DNA from: a virus
Direction: 5' to 3' (one strand)
Length of the DNA: 64,000 bases
IMG/VR virus record: IMGVR_UViG_3300037961_004808
Coordinates: 47,967 to 111,966 of that record
Made by a program: the position numbers and the translations under genes. Shown piece after piece: positions 1 to 7,572 of this stretch. The number at the start of each line of letters is the position of its first letter. The first letter of the stretch is position 1. Under the pieces are notes generated by a model. That model saw only the letters and a list, made by a program, of their open reading frames with translations. It searched no databases and was not told the DNA's origin.

Positions 1-4
1 GTTT

Positions 5-985
5 ATGAAACCAACGCTACTAATAAATCCTGGCACCGGGTGGTCGGCAACCACGCCCATGTTTTACACCCTTGCGTTGGATAATAAGTACGCTCATCAG
101 GGACATTATAAAGAAAATTGGTTTCTGGTGAAACTACAGAAGAATGATGACTCTTTCAATGAGGTTTTCAAGAAAGCAAACTCTCCTGCATTGAAGGGAT
201 CAAAGGGCAAGCGCCCACATGACCATCCTTGGGGTAAAATTCTATCATCTCGCAACGAAATTGCCAAGAATACCCCGATGGACATCTTTTTTCGGGAAAA
301 AATCAAAATCGATGACTACATTGAGTACTATTTGACGCACTGGGACAATATAAAACACGATTACGCTGCTGTCTGTGACTTTTGCAACGGAAATTGGGGT
401 TTAGATTACGGATTTTTGAAGATGATCGCTCCAAAACTGCTTGATCACTTTGAAATCAAGGTCATGATGGAATTTCGCGACCCAGTAAGGCGTTTTTATT
501 CGGAAATTGGCAGTCTTTTCACCAAAACTCTTGATTTTGGGTCAAAAGATCACCACGATTTCAAAGTCAAGTCGCTAATTCGGCGAAAAAAGCAGACAAA
601 AACGTTTTTTTACCATCTTTCTCAAGGTTGGTACTCAAATAATTCTAATTTTCGGGAAGGTTATGCCAAATACGTCGATGTTTTTGGTAAAGAGAACGTT
701 TATACTGTTATAATGGAAGATTTTTGGGATAAAAAACAAGAAAAAAACCAATTACAACAGATTTCTGACTTTTTGTCATATAAAGTTGAGAAAATTCATG
801 AAAATGCCTACGTTCCCTTCATGGGAAAGAACGCTCCACAGTACGAATTCCTCAAAGATCAGTGGTCAAGTGACATTGAAGAGTTGACTGACGAGGAATA
901 TCGGAGGGCAGTTCACATTATGTCTAGATATTATACCGATTTTGAAAATACCTTCGGGTATATACCAAGTTCATGGAAGAAATAG
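5..985 (+). CDS. Sulfotransferase-like protein
   Basis: The 326-residue product is probably a sulfotransferase-family enzyme using PAPS. Near the N-terminus (about residues 8-18) it has a glycine-rich P-loop-like GTGWSATT segment matching the 5'-phosphosulfate-binding site. Around residue 157 an EFRDPVRRFYS segment matches the 3'-phosphate-binding motif. The target is unknown; cyanophage sulfotransferases are usually supposed to modify sugars or surface molecules. The gene is noticeably A/T-rich, with long A and T runs, compared with the next genes, which suggests separate acquisition. It begins 4 bases from the window edge, so an upstream in-frame start cannot be excluded. Confidence 0.7.
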   Translation: MKPTLLINPGTGWSATTPMFYTLALDNKYAHQGHYKENWFLVKLQKNDDSFNEVFKKANSPALKGSKGKRPHDHPWGKILSSRNEIAKNTPMDIFFREKIKIDDYIEYYLTHWDNIKHDYAAVCDFCNGNWGLDYGFLKMIAPKLLDHFEIKVMMEFRDPVRRFYSEIGSLFTKTLDFGSKDHHDFKVKSLIRRKKQTKTFFYHLSQGWYSNNSNFREGYAKYVDVFGKENVYTVIMEDFWDKKQEKNQLQQISDFLSYKVEKIHENAYVPFMGKNAPQYEFLKDQWSSDIEELTDEEYRRAVHIMSRYYTDFENTFGYIPSSWKK

Positions 986-1038
986 TCGCGTACCAAACGA
1001 CTTTGATGTCATTGCTGATGTTTAGGAAGCTCGTATCA

Positions 1039-1046
1039 GATAAATA
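1039..1046 (+). promoter_or_regulatory. T4-late-like promoter box GATAAATA
   Basis: GATAAATA lies in the 110-base gap after the sulfotransferase gene and about 50 bases before the first SGNH-like gene. It matches the NATAAATA box described for late promoters of T4-like cyanophages. A small GCATG/CATGC hairpin follows at about 1054-1069. Assignment is by motif only. Confidence 0.4.
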
Positions 1047-1095
1047 CCAGAGGGCATGGAAAATCATGCTCACGATACCATCGCACGAAGCATAG

Positions 1096-1914
1096 ATGAA
1101 ACTCCTTACATTTGGATCTTCTTGGACCCAAGGAACAGGGGCGAGTTACACTGATGGTATGACCCTGGAAGAGTATAAGGTTGCATGCTGCATTGCAGGT
1201 GAAACTACTTACGACAAGGATCGAAATAACCCCCTAACCTGGAAGAACCTTCTTGCTGAGAAGAATGGGTGGGAACTGACTACACATGCTCGTGTTGGTA
1301 GTAGCAACATGAGAAACTTCCGTAAGATGACGGAAGTTCTTGATGGTACTGATGCTGCTGAGACCATTGTTTTGGTCGGTGTTCCTCATCTTGCCCGTCA
1401 TGAACTCTTTATGAACGATGACTCAGTAGGATTCAATGCCTCTGGCAAAGGATATGTTGGTGTGCTGTATGCCAACGGATATGGTAACTCCGCTAATATC
1501 TTCAAGACCAAAGATTTTGACATGTTCCAGTATGTCAAGAATCACTATAACGAACAGAACGAAACCGAGCAACTGCAATATAACATTGCTCACTGGAATC
1601 GTTATCTGACTAACCTTGGGTACAAGATCTTCTGGTATGATGAACTCAACCAGATCAAGTATACAACGGTACCCGACAACTATCTGTTCACTGATAGGGA
1701 CGATCGTTCTCTGATGACCATGCTTGCTGTAGATGCAGGTTGGACTCCTGAAGAAGATACTGATCACTCTGGTCAGTCCATGCATCAAGATTGTAAGCGG
1801 GCAAAGTATCTGGTAGAGAAGAAGGCAGTCAACCCTCACGCTATTCTGCCTACCGCAGCATCTCAAGCAAAGATCGCAGATTGGATGGACACTGCAATCA
1901 AAGCAAAACTCTAA
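1096..1914 (+). CDS. SGNH/GDSL-hydrolase-like protein, paralogue 1
   Basis: This is the first of four tandem related genes. The 272-residue product begins with FGSSWTQGTG, resembling block I (GDSxxxG) of SGNH hydrolases. It also has GSSNMRNFR, which fits the Gly/Asn region of blocks II-III. The terminal block (NPHAILPTAASQ) lacks the histidine in the place where copies 2 and 4 have HP, so catalysis is doubtful. Esterase or acyl-transfer activity on sugars is what the fold suggests, but no substrate is evident. A GATAAATA box lies upstream at 1039. Confidence 0.65.
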   Translation: MKLLTFGSSWTQGTGASYTDGMTLEEYKVACCIAGETTYDKDRNNPLTWKNLLAEKNGWELTTHARVGSSNMRNFRKMTEVLDGTDAAETIVLVGVPHLARHELFMNDDSVGFNASGKGYVGVLYANGYGNSANIFKTKDFDMFQYVKNHYNEQNETEQLQYNIAHWNRYLTNLGYKIFWYDELNQIKYTTVPDNYLFTDRDDRSLMTMLAVDAGWTPEEDTDHSGQSMHQDCKRAKYLVEKKAVNPHAILPTAASQAKIADWMDTAIKAKL

Positions 1915-1931
1915 ATTGATCTGACTTTGTT

Positions 1932-2723
1932 ATGAAAAAATTAGTTACCTTTGGTTGCTCATGGACCTTCGGGACCGGTTCTGCCTTTGAGAACGGCATG
2001 ACCAAGATGGAGTACAGGAACATCTCTGCGGATAAGGAACTATGCCGTCAGAATGCTTTCCGTACAATCCTTGCTGATCACTACCAATATAAGAACGTCA
2101 ATTATTCTGTCCAGGGTTCGTCAAACCAGAGACAGTTTCGTCATGCCAGAAAATATTTTGCTACGAATGAACTAGCAGAAGATAAAGTAATTGTGTTGTG
2201 GTTTATCACCTCCACAGCACGCCATGAGGTCTATTGTACGAATCGTTGGGGGAAAGAGGGCAACGCAGGGTATAGTAACGTGCTGTACGGCAACGGAGGC
2301 ACCGCTCATGAGCACATGATGAGAAAGTGCAACTTTGATTCAAAGCAATACGTCAAAGATCATTATAACCACGAAGAGCAGGTGAGACGACTGAGATTTG
2401 AAATGCTCCATTGGAATCGATACTTTGAAGGTCGTGGTATTGAGAACTATTGGATCGATACATTCAATCATCATGACTATGGAGTAGAGATTCCTCGGTT
2501 GTTATTTGATAAGGAACCTCGAAGGGATGTACTCTATCAAATGCTAAATGCTAGGGGAATCTCTATACAAAATGATTCCTATCATATCTCACAATACACT
2601 AGAGATTCTAAAAGGATCGATACTGCTGTCCGATTAGGTCTTGTCAATCCATATTCTTATCATCCGACCAAAGCGGGTCATCATCTGATTGCAGAACTCA
2701 TCAATCAGCAAATTGCATTATGA
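1932..2723 (+). CDS. SGNH/GDSL-hydrolase-like protein, paralogue 2
   Basis: The 263-residue second copy starts FGCSWTFGTG, contains GSSNQRQFR, and ends with a SYHPTKAGHH block. The last is the best match in the array to the closing DxxHPxxxGH block of SGNH hydrolases. The middle of the protein shares HYNHEEQVRRLRFEMLHWNRYF-like helices with the other copies; a tryptophan followed by RYF or KYF is a family hallmark here. It overlaps the next gene by ATGA, so translation is probably coupled. Function is inferred from fold motifs only. Confidence 0.65.
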   Translation: MKKLVTFGCSWTFGTGSAFENGMTKMEYRNISADKELCRQNAFRTILADHYQYKNVNYSVQGSSNQRQFRHARKYFATNELAEDKVIVLWFITSTARHEVYCTNRWGKEGNAGYSNVLYGNGGTAHEHMMRKCNFDSKQYVKDHYNHEEQVRRLRFEMLHWNRYFEGRGIENYWIDTFNHHDYGVEIPRLLFDKEPRRDVLYQMLNARGISIQNDSYHISQYTRDSKRIDTAVRLGLVNPYSYHPTKAGHHLIAELINQQIAL

Positions 2724-3436
2724 TTCTAATTACATTAGGAGATAGTTGGGTACGAGGTCGTTATCCACTCAAACAAAAGAATTGGATGAGAATTCTTGGT
2801 GAGCATTATAATTTCAAGTGTAACGACTTATCAGAACAAGGTGCGTCAAACTGGAATCAATTTCGTAAGGCAACCCATTACTTCAATCAGAACATCAATC
2901 CAGAAGAAGTCATCGTCCTATGGGGTATCAATACTCTATACTCAGATGAGATCTACATGAATGGTAGGAATGCTTACACTCAAATGCGATTCTCTGCTCA
3001 TACAATGAATCCTAGAGCAGATCGTAAGTTCCGGCATAATAACTATGATTATTCAATCACCAGGCACTATGAAGATCATTTTGATATTGATATCGTAGAA
3101 GAAAGGACTAGAGACAATATCCGATTGTGGCAAAAGTATTTTGACTTGTCTGGTATCCGTAATCTATGGTATGATATCCATAACGAAACCAATACCATTA
3201 CTGCTAATAAAGTTGTATTCCCCTATCAAGGAATGCAAGACTTAGTATCACAAACCATTGCATCTAGAAAAGTTTATGAGCAAGATCGACATCATTTCGC
3301 TACTGGTTACGTCGATTGTGACCGTATTGGTGATTTACGCTTAGGTGGTCTAGTTGATGATGCACTCCTTCCAACACAGGATGGTCATAACGAAATCGCT
3401 ATATTATTTGAAAAGGCATTGAAAGATATCTTATGA
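2720..3436 (+). CDS. SGNH/GDSL-hydrolase-like protein, paralogue 3
   Basis: This 238-residue copy is the shortest. It has the most canonical block I (LGDSWVRG, with the GDS of the family) and GASNWNQFR in block II-III. The C-terminal block reads LLPTQDGHNE and lacks the histidine before proline. It begins inside the stop of copy 2 (ATGA) and its own stop overlaps the start of copy 4 in the same way. The alternating loss of catalytic positions across copies suggests partial division of labour or decay. Confidence 0.65.
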   Translation: MILITLGDSWVRGRYPLKQKNWMRILGEHYNFKCNDLSEQGASNWNQFRKATHYFNQNINPEEVIVLWGINTLYSDEIYMNGRNAYTQMRFSAHTMNPRADRKFRHNNYDYSITRHYEDHFDIDIVEERTRDNIRLWQKYFDLSGIRNLWYDIHNETNTITANKVVFPYQGMQDLVSQTIASRKVYEQDRHHFATGYVDCDRIGDLRLGGLVDDALLPTQDGHNEIAILFEKALKDIL

Positions 3437-4215
3437 CAACATTAGTCACGATTGGTTGCTCATGGGTCAAAGGTGTTGGTGCAGCATATTCCTGTAAGAA
3501 CCCAGATGATAAAGACACCTATCAGAGTTATCGAGGCATAACGCCCCATAATGCCCCCTATGCCTGGCGAACACTTTTAGCAAAGAAGTATAACTTAGAA
3601 CATCATAACCTCGCACAAGGTGGTTCTGCTAATAAAACACAGTTCCGTCTTGCAACAGAATACTTCAATACAGTAGAAAATCCAGAAGACATTATCGTCC
3701 TATGGGGTATCACATCTATCCATAGAGACGAACTCTTCTTCAATAATATCGATAAGTATAGAGCATTCATTTTCAATCGTCATACTAAACGACAAGAACC
3801 GTGGGAGAGAAGATCCGGGTTCAACGTCATCAATCACTTCCAAAGACACTTCAATGAAAAGAATGAATACTACCAACTTGCAGAAAATATCAAACATTGG
3901 CAGAAGTACTTTGACCTGAGGGGCATCCGCCATAAATGGTTCGATACTCTAAACCCCACAAACACCATCCATAAGAACGCCATAGTATTCCCACATGAGG
4001 GGATGCCCGACCTTATGTCCCAAATGACCGCAGAGGTTTCCGGTGAACCATGTCATGGAGATCGTATGCACTTCTCTAATTGGATCGTAGACTCTTCAAG
4101 AATACAAAAACTCCTAGACCATAACCTAGTCAACCCACACTCTCTCCACCCCTCTCAAGAAGGTTCTATAGTTATTGCCAACCTCCTTGACCAACATGTA
4201 GCATCTATGCTATAA
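3433..4215 (+). CDS. SGNH/GDSL-hydrolase-like protein, paralogue 4
   Basis: The 260-residue last copy starts IGCSWVKGVG, contains GGSANKTQFR and the shared VENPEDIIVLWGITS strand, and ends SLHPSQEGS. It is closest to copy 3: both carry a WGI(N/T) strand, an HWQKYFDL- or LWQKYFDL-type helix and a VFPHEGMPDL or VFPYQGMQDL block. Its 3' end contains a strong sigma70-type promoter (4187-4216) that serves the next gene. No enzymatic role can be assigned beyond the SGNH-like motifs. Confidence 0.65.
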   Translation: MTTLVTIGCSWVKGVGAAYSCKNPDDKDTYQSYRGITPHNAPYAWRTLLAKKYNLEHHNLAQGGSANKTQFRLATEYFNTVENPEDIIVLWGITSIHRDELFFNNIDKYRAFIFNRHTKRQEPWERRSGFNVINHFQRHFNEKNEYYQLAENIKHWQKYFDLRGIRHKWFDTLNPTNTIHKNAIVFPHEGMPDLMSQMTAEVSGEPCHGDRMHFSNWIVDSSRIQKLLDHNLVNPHSLHPSQEGSIVIANLLDQHVASML

Positions 4216-4216
4216 T
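4187..4216 (+). promoter_or_regulatory. Sigma70-type promoter TTGACC-N18-TATAAT
   Basis: TTGACC at 4187-4192 and TATAAT at 4211-4216 are separated by 18 bases. The site lies in the last codons of the fourth SGNH-like gene and 22 bases before the DUF3310 start. The near-consensus elements imply recognition by host RNA polymerase, as for early phage genes. Confidence 0.65.
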
Positions 4217-4237
4217 CTTATCACATCACTGATTGCC

Positions 4238-4468
4238 ATGTCTGAAACCACAGAGAGTAAATATAGTCCTGCACACTATCAACAAGGTAATATTCAAGTA
4301 TGGGACTTCATCGCTGATCAGAACTTAGATTTCTTCTGTGGTAATGTCGTAAAGTACATCTGTCGGGCAGGTCATAAACCTCATGAATCCCAAATGGATG
4401 ACCTCCGTAAAGCACAAGTGTACATTGAAAAAGCATTATTACTTGCATCTCAGTCTAGAAATCGCTAG
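4238..4468 (+). CDS. DUF3310 small phage protein
   Basis: The 76-residue product matches the DUF3310 family, which is common in tailed phages and sometimes labelled nucleotide kinase without strong proof. Visible hallmarks are HYQQGNIQVWDF near residue 13, the FFCGNVVKYICRAG core near residue 32, and a following helix of the DDLRKAQVYIEKAL type. It has its own sigma70-type promoter 22 bases upstream. The biochemical role is not established. Confidence 0.8.
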   Translation: MSETTESKYSPAHYQQGNIQVWDFIADQNLDFFCGNVVKYICRAGHKPHESQMDDLRKAQVYIEKALLLASQSRNR

Positions 4469-4507
4469 ACTAAAATCTAAATACTTTGATCAACTGCTGT
4501 TCTCCCC

Positions 4508-4777
4508 ATGAAGAAATGTGAGAAATGTGGTGCTACCTGGATGGAGGGTCAACTCTATTGGCAAGGTACAGGCAAACCTGGTAAAGATATAGACCTCGCT
4601 GGTCTTGTCTGCAATAACCTTAGAGATGATGATCCGGATGCTGAAAAATGCATCAACCCTGCTAAAGGTCAACTCGGAGGAGATACTTGGGATTACCGTC
4701 GTGGTTTCGTAGATGGTGCTCTCTCAACACTCAAAAAAGATAAAGAAGATCTTCAGGATCGCTTCGGTGACTTATGA
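4508..4777 (+). CDS. Small protein with zinc-ribbon-like cysteines
   Basis: This 89-residue protein is not recognised. It opens with CEKCGATW, a CxxC knuckle, and has further cysteines at VCNN and EKCINP, so four cysteines could hold a zinc ion. The C-terminal third (RRGFVDGALSTLKKDKEDL) is a charged helix. The stop overlaps the start of the next gene by ATGA. Confidence 0.6.
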   Translation: MKKCEKCGATWMEGQLYWQGTGKPGKDIDLAGLVCNNLRDDDPDAEKCINPAKGQLGGDTWDYRRGFVDGALSTLKKDKEDLQDRFGDL

Positions 4778-4941
4778 AATATATCATTGAATACCAGGAT
4801 CAATTCTTCAAGTGGCATCGCTATGGCGAGTCCCATAACGTGACATCTGCTTCCAATACCGCAAAGATCCGTTCTGTACAGTCCGGTAAGAAGTTCAGAG
4901 TCACTCAAAACGCCCAACTCATAGAAATCTTCTACCCTTGA
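4774..4941 (+). CDS. Small protein of 55 residues
   Basis: The ATG lies inside the TGA of the previous gene (ATGA), giving a 55-residue product beginning MKYIIEYQDQFFKWHRYG. It is basic and beta-rich in appearance with no known motif. An intrinsic terminator starts 25 bases after its stop, so it is the last gene of this plus-strand unit. The support is the ATGA coupling and its exact fit between gene and terminator. Confidence 0.6.
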   Translation: MKYIIEYQDQFFKWHRYGESHNVTSASNTAKIRSVQSGKKFRVTQNAQLIEIFYP

Positions 4942-4965
4942 TATGACTGGATAGTTGAACACTTC

Positions 4966-4997
4966 TCCCCCCTCGAAAGGTACGGGGGGATTTTTTT
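4966..4997 (+). terminator. Intrinsic terminator ending the plus-strand unit
   Basis: A 7-base-pair stem (TCCCCCC with GGGGGGA) encloses an 11-base loop and is followed by seven T. It lies 25 bases after the last plus-strand gene. There is no matching A-run on the other side, so it works on the plus strand only. Confidence 0.85.
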
Positions 4998-5185
4998 ATG
5001 GGCAAAATTTTTCTAAGGGCACTTTTAGGGGTGGGAAAAAAATTTTGATATCTCTATTGGTAGGTCGTTTGGAAACGTTTGTAGGTTAGAAAGAAGGTAC
5101 TTTTTTGCAACGGGCTCCGCCCGCCACAACAATAAGGGGCAAATAACTGTCCCTAAGTGTTGCTAACTGTTCACGGAGTTTGTGT

Positions 5186-5242
5186 TAGATAGGGGGCACG
5201 AGTGTGTGCAGTTTGTGTGAGGAACTGTGTGCCCCTTATCTA
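5186..5242. repeat. 14-bp hairpin in the non-coding gap
   Basis: The arms TAGATAGGGGGCAC (5186-5199) and GTGCCCCTTATCTA (5229-5242) pair along 14 positions with a single G-T wobble on the plus strand, and enclose a 29-base GT-rich loop. No T-run follows on either side, so it is not an ordinary terminator. Confidence 0.6.
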
Positions 5243-5430
5243 TCACTGAGTGCTGTGTGATTCCCCCTGTGTTCGTTACAACGAGTATAAACGATTTTCA
5301 CGGGGTCTGTGTGACTGTTTATGCCACTTTGACGATCGTCACTAACACTAACTGTTTCATAACTGTGTGAACTTTGGGGTTGTAATCTGTGTGGAACTGT
5401 GATAGAATGGGAGAAAAAAGTGTGAGGGTC

Positions 5431-5532
5431 TGAGTGTTACTTAGTGGGTCTCATAGTGTTTCACGGTGTCTCATAGTGCGACCGCTAAGGTAACAACAAC
5501 CACGAGGATAATGGACGACTAAGTAACACTCA
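5431..5532. repeat. Perfect 15-bp inverted repeat with 72-base loop
   Basis: The arm TGAGTGTTACTTAGT (5431-5445) is the exact reverse complement of 5518-5532. The loop contains a direct repeat of GTCTCATAGTG (about 5448 and 5469). As RNA this would fold into a roughly 100-base structured element; as DNA it could be a binding or extrusion site. Confidence 0.6.
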
Positions 5533-5592
5533 CGATCACAATACAAAAAAGACATATATTTATTCACACATTTTTATTATCATTCAGTTTTA

Positions 5593-5625
5593 GAAAAATA
5601 CCCCATTGAAGTGCATCAACGGGGT
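5593..5625 (-). terminator. Intrinsic terminator of the minus-strand small-gene cluster
   Basis: Read on the minus strand, ACCCCGTTGA pairs with TCAATGGGGT (10 bp, one G-U) around a 6-base loop, followed by ATTTTT. It lies about 100 bases beyond the last minus-strand gene of the cluster (stop at 5728). Confidence 0.75.
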
Positions 5626-5727
5626 GCATATTTAGTAGACTTTTATACACCTTCATTGTTAGCAAACTATTAGTTTTTCCAATGGTTTTGTGTACCTTAG
5701 TTGATGCTAACTGATGGTGTGCGCGTT

Positions 5728-5901
5728 TCATACATTCTCCAACAATTTGATCACGTTACTATCTAGATTCTCTTGAAGATTATTTTCTTCGAGTACATCT
5801 AGGAAATGTGGTTCATGATAGTTTGACTGATCATATTGGAAGTCATTTTCATACTCATCCCATGCATCGTTGATGTTAGTTTGTGCGTTGAAATTGTTCA
5901 T
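5728..5901 (-). CDS. Small acidic protein, 57 residues
   Basis: The ATG at 5901 gives MNNFNAQTNINDAWDEYENDF at the start of a 57-residue acidic, Asn-rich protein with no recognised domain. A TTG nine bases upstream is possible but less likely. It is the last gene of the minus-strand early cluster: a terminator lies beyond it, and an inverted repeat (GTTAGCA/TGCTAAC, 5658-5711) sits between. Such proteins in T4-like phages are often host-takeover factors, which is inference here. Confidence 0.55.
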   Translation of the reverse strand: MNNFNAQTNINDAWDEYENDFQYDQSNYHEPHFLDVLEENNLQENLDSNVIKLLENV

Positions 5902-5906
5902 GATAA

Positions 5907-6122
5907 TCAATAGCGAGAGGGGATACGATTGAGGTCGATAGATGATACACAGAACCCAGCAGATTCTGTGATTTGATCAACTACTTCATCCTCATTTTCT
6001 GCAAAATAAACTGTTGCTAATGTGGCATTGATTATGCCTTGTTGAAATTGCACTGGCAACTCGAAATCACCATCTACAAAATCAAATTGAATAGCATCAA
6101 CAACGTAGCGGTTTTGTGTCAT
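5907..6122 (-). CDS. Small protein, 71 residues
   Basis: The product begins MTQNRYVVDAIQFDFVDGDF and looks like a compact alpha/beta protein; it is not recognised. It starts inside the stop of the upstream gene (ATGA overlap at 6119-6122), so translation is probably coupled. A downstream gene follows after 5 bases. The aromatic and acidic composition resembles its neighbours in this cluster. Confidence 0.6.
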   Translation of the reverse strand: MTQNRYVVDAIQFDFVDGDFELPVQFQQGIINATLATVYFAENEDEVVDQITESAGFCVSSIDLNRIPSRY

Positions 6123-6256
6123 GAATCAGGAGAAAGTTGGTTTTCTAATTTAGATTGAATAGAGTCAAATAACTCCATTTCATCATCAGTAAAGTCTGAG
6201 AACATTTGCTCCATACAATAATAGATTAGAGCACGTTCTTCGGTGGTAATATACAT
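6119..6256 (-). CDS. Small acidic protein, 45 residues
   Basis: The ATG at 6256 opens a 45-residue frame (MYITTEERALIYYCMEQMFS and on) ending with TGA that overlaps the next start. The product is acidic and helical with no known motif. Support is the ATGA coupling, the exact fit between its neighbours, and a composition like theirs. Confidence 0.6.
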   Translation of the reverse strand: MYITTEERALIYYCMEQMFSDFTDDEMELFDSIQSKLENQLSPDS

Positions 6257-6264
6257 TTGAATTA

Positions 6265-6612
6265 TCAGGCGAAAGTATAACCAGTGCGGAAAAGATTGTT
6301 TTGGAATACATCTTCGCCGTTGATTGTGCCAACGAATTGCCTCACATACCAGGTGAAATCTTTTTGGAATACACCTTCACCAGACATGCAGAATTCTTCA
6401 CAGATAGCATTGAGGCGAGATTTTGTGGTGTTAGTTTGCCATCCACCATCGAAGATTTCTACATCATTATCTGAAACAATGGCGATCAGATTGTCATGCA
6501 GATAAACAGTGGTGGTGCCGTATTCTTCATTGAAGTGAACACTAGTGTTGCCAGATTTCCAATTTTTGTTGTTCTTGATGGCGGCGCACATTTCCCGTTC
6601 GATCTTACGCAT
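6265..6612 (-). CDS. Conserved-looking phage protein, 115 residues
   Basis: I place the start at the ATG at 6612, because AGGAG lies at a good distance upstream and the product then begins MRKIEREMCAAI, a beginning I associate with a family of small phage proteins. It continues with a NWKSGNTSVHF strand, a YLHDNLIA strand and a GGWQTNTTKSRLNA helix start. A GTG at 6687 would add 25 residues but would run through the repeated leader element at 6619-6659. Function is unknown. Confidence 0.6.
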   Translation of the reverse strand: MRKIEREMCAAIKNNKNWKSGNTSVHFNEEYGTTTVYLHDNLIAIVSDNDVEIFDGGWQTNTTKSRLNAICEEFCMSGEGVFQKDFTWYVRQFVGTINGEDVFQNNLFRTGYTFA

Positions 6613-6618
6613 GGTGGT

Positions 6619-6659
6619 GAACTCCTGTGTTTGTTTGTTGTACCAACAATAATCGATTT
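6619..6659 (-). repeat. Repeated leader element, copy 1
   Basis: These 41 bases match 8204-8244 with only two differences. On the minus strand each copy ends in GGAGTTC just before the start of a small gene, and contains TTGTTGGTACAACAA, an imperfect dyad. The position suggests a shared promoter/ribosome-binding leader. Confidence 0.7.
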
Positions 6660-6670
6660 TGGACCCTAAA

Positions 6671-6814
6671 TCATTTCCATGTGCCACTTTTATAGGTGAA
6701 CACTAATTCCTCCAATCGAGCAATTTTCTGTTCTAGATTCTCAATCGAGCGTTCTAGATTCTTGATGTGATCAACTATAGAAAGTTGATCATATAACGGG
6801 TCAGTTCTGTTCAT
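6671..6814 (-). CDS. Small coiled-coil protein, 47 residues
   Basis: The ATG at 6814 gives MNRTDPLYDQLSIVDHIKNL followed by a heptad-like ERSIENLEQKIARLEEL stretch, a clear short coiled coil. The frame overlaps the end of the preceding gene by 14 bases, as is usual here. The 3' end runs through a degenerate stem-loop (GTG/CAC arms) that precedes the leader repeat at 6619. Function unknown. Confidence 0.55.
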   Translation of the reverse strand: MNRTDPLYDQLSIVDHIKNLERSIENLEQKIARLEELVFTYKSGTWK

Positions 6815-7004
6815 TTTGTTCCAACAAATGTGGATAGTATTCTTTCACTTCTTCGATCAATTCATCGACCGAATAACTATCATAATTGTTGCTCATGTTG
6901 TCATAAAGAATTGCCATCATAGTTTTGATGTCCATGTCATCCAAAATTTGGTTGATCATGTCATCTTGTAGTTGATCACGGTCGATGATATTATCCTTGT
7001 TCAT
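6801..7004 (-). CDS. Small acidic helical protein, 67 residues
   Basis: The product is rich in Asp, Glu and Met (DDMINQILDDMDIKTMMAIL) and ends with an SVDELIEEVKEYYPHLL helix, a pattern I associate with small conserved cyanophage proteins of unknown function. Its start overlaps the stop of the upstream gene (7001-7004, ATGA), so the pair is probably co-translated. Confidence 0.65.
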   Translation of the reverse strand: MNKDNIIDRDQLQDDMINQILDDMDIKTMMAILYDNMSNNYDSYSVDELIEEVKEYYPHLLEQNEQN

Positions 7005-7198
7005 TGTGCTGCCTCATCATAAATTTCATAGAACATATTCCATGCTTTTAGATCACTCACAAAAGAACTAATTTCTGCTTGATCACTAACCCAATCATAT
7101 GCCATATCAATATCGGCATTATTATCAAGAATGAAAGATTGCAATCCTTCAAGTGCATCCAAGAATTTTGGATTGTTGTAAACAGCAGCAATAGACAT
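7001..7198 (-). CDS. Small acidic protein, 65 residues
   Basis: The product begins MSIAAVYNNPKFLDALEGLQ and continues as two or three helices with many aromatic and acidic residues. No domain is recognised. The ATGA overlap couples it to the 67-residue gene downstream. It lies in the run of small early genes. Confidence 0.6.
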   Translation of the reverse strand: MSIAAVYNNPKFLDALEGLQSFILDNNADIDMAYDWVSDQAEISSFVSDLKAWNMFYEIYDEAAQ

Positions 7199-7231
7199 GA
7201 TGTTAGATAAGAAAAGAACAGTTAGTGATAA

Positions 7232-7498
7232 TCAGCAGAAACAGGGCATATACTCAGCGCGAGGCATTTTGTCGGTGTTGAAGTTAGTAACTGTTGCACC
7301 TTTGGCAATTCTTGCTTGCCAATCATATTTTGCTTCAATACCTAAAACAACGCTATAAGATTTCTGACCAGTAGCACGGAAATGAACTCGACGGATGAAA
7401 CGTTTCACCACAACTTTCATACCTTTGTTCTCATCTGCTTCAGCAATAAATGCCTCAGGAAAATAATCAACAATGGTGGCAGAATTTGTCACTTGCAT
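7232..7498 (-). CDS. Small basic-core protein, 88 residues
   Basis: The 88-residue product has a VVVKRFIRRVHFRATGQKSYSV beta segment and ends in MPCFC. It is not recognised. A good sigma70-type promoter lies upstream (7529-7557), with GGAG about 9 bases before the ATG, giving a leader of about 24 bases. That makes it an early gene. Confidence 0.6.
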   Translation of the reverse strand: MQVTNSATIVDYFPEAFIAEADENKGMKVVVKRFIRRVHFRATGQKSYSVVLGIEAKYDWQARIAKGATVTNFNTDKMPRAEYMPCFC

Positions 7499-7528
7499 GA
7501 ATTGAACTCCGTTGCTTTTGACTTTTCT

Positions 7529-7557
7529 AAATTACAGGAGACGCAGGATGCTGTCAA
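7529..7557 (-). promoter_or_regulatory. Sigma70-type promoter TTGACA-N17-TAATTT
   Basis: On the minus strand TTGACA (7552-7557) is followed after 17 bases by TAATTT (7529-7534). It lies just past the stop of the 55-residue gene and upstream of the gene starting at 7498. The -35 is perfect; the -10 matches four of six positions. Confidence 0.55.
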
Positions 7558-7572
7558 GTATCAAATGATACA

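Larger units (their letters stand above)
4998..5592. other. Non-coding gap between convergent units, with stem-loops
   Basis: No convincing gene lies between 4942 and 5727. The interior holds many short CTGTGTG-type words (for example near 5225, 5258, 5310, 5364 and 5390). There is a hairpin at 5186-5242, a 15-base inverted repeat at 5431-5532 and a small CGGGC/GCCCG hairpin at 5111-5123. I looked for tRNA features and saw none. The gap could hold a small RNA or a packaging or recombination site; the sequence does not decide. Confidence 0.5.

Noticed and set aside
5101-5570. tRNA or other known structured RNA in the non-coding gap
   Set aside because: No acceptor/T-arm pattern (GTTCRANYC with matching stem) and no CCA-end geometry could be found on either strand.
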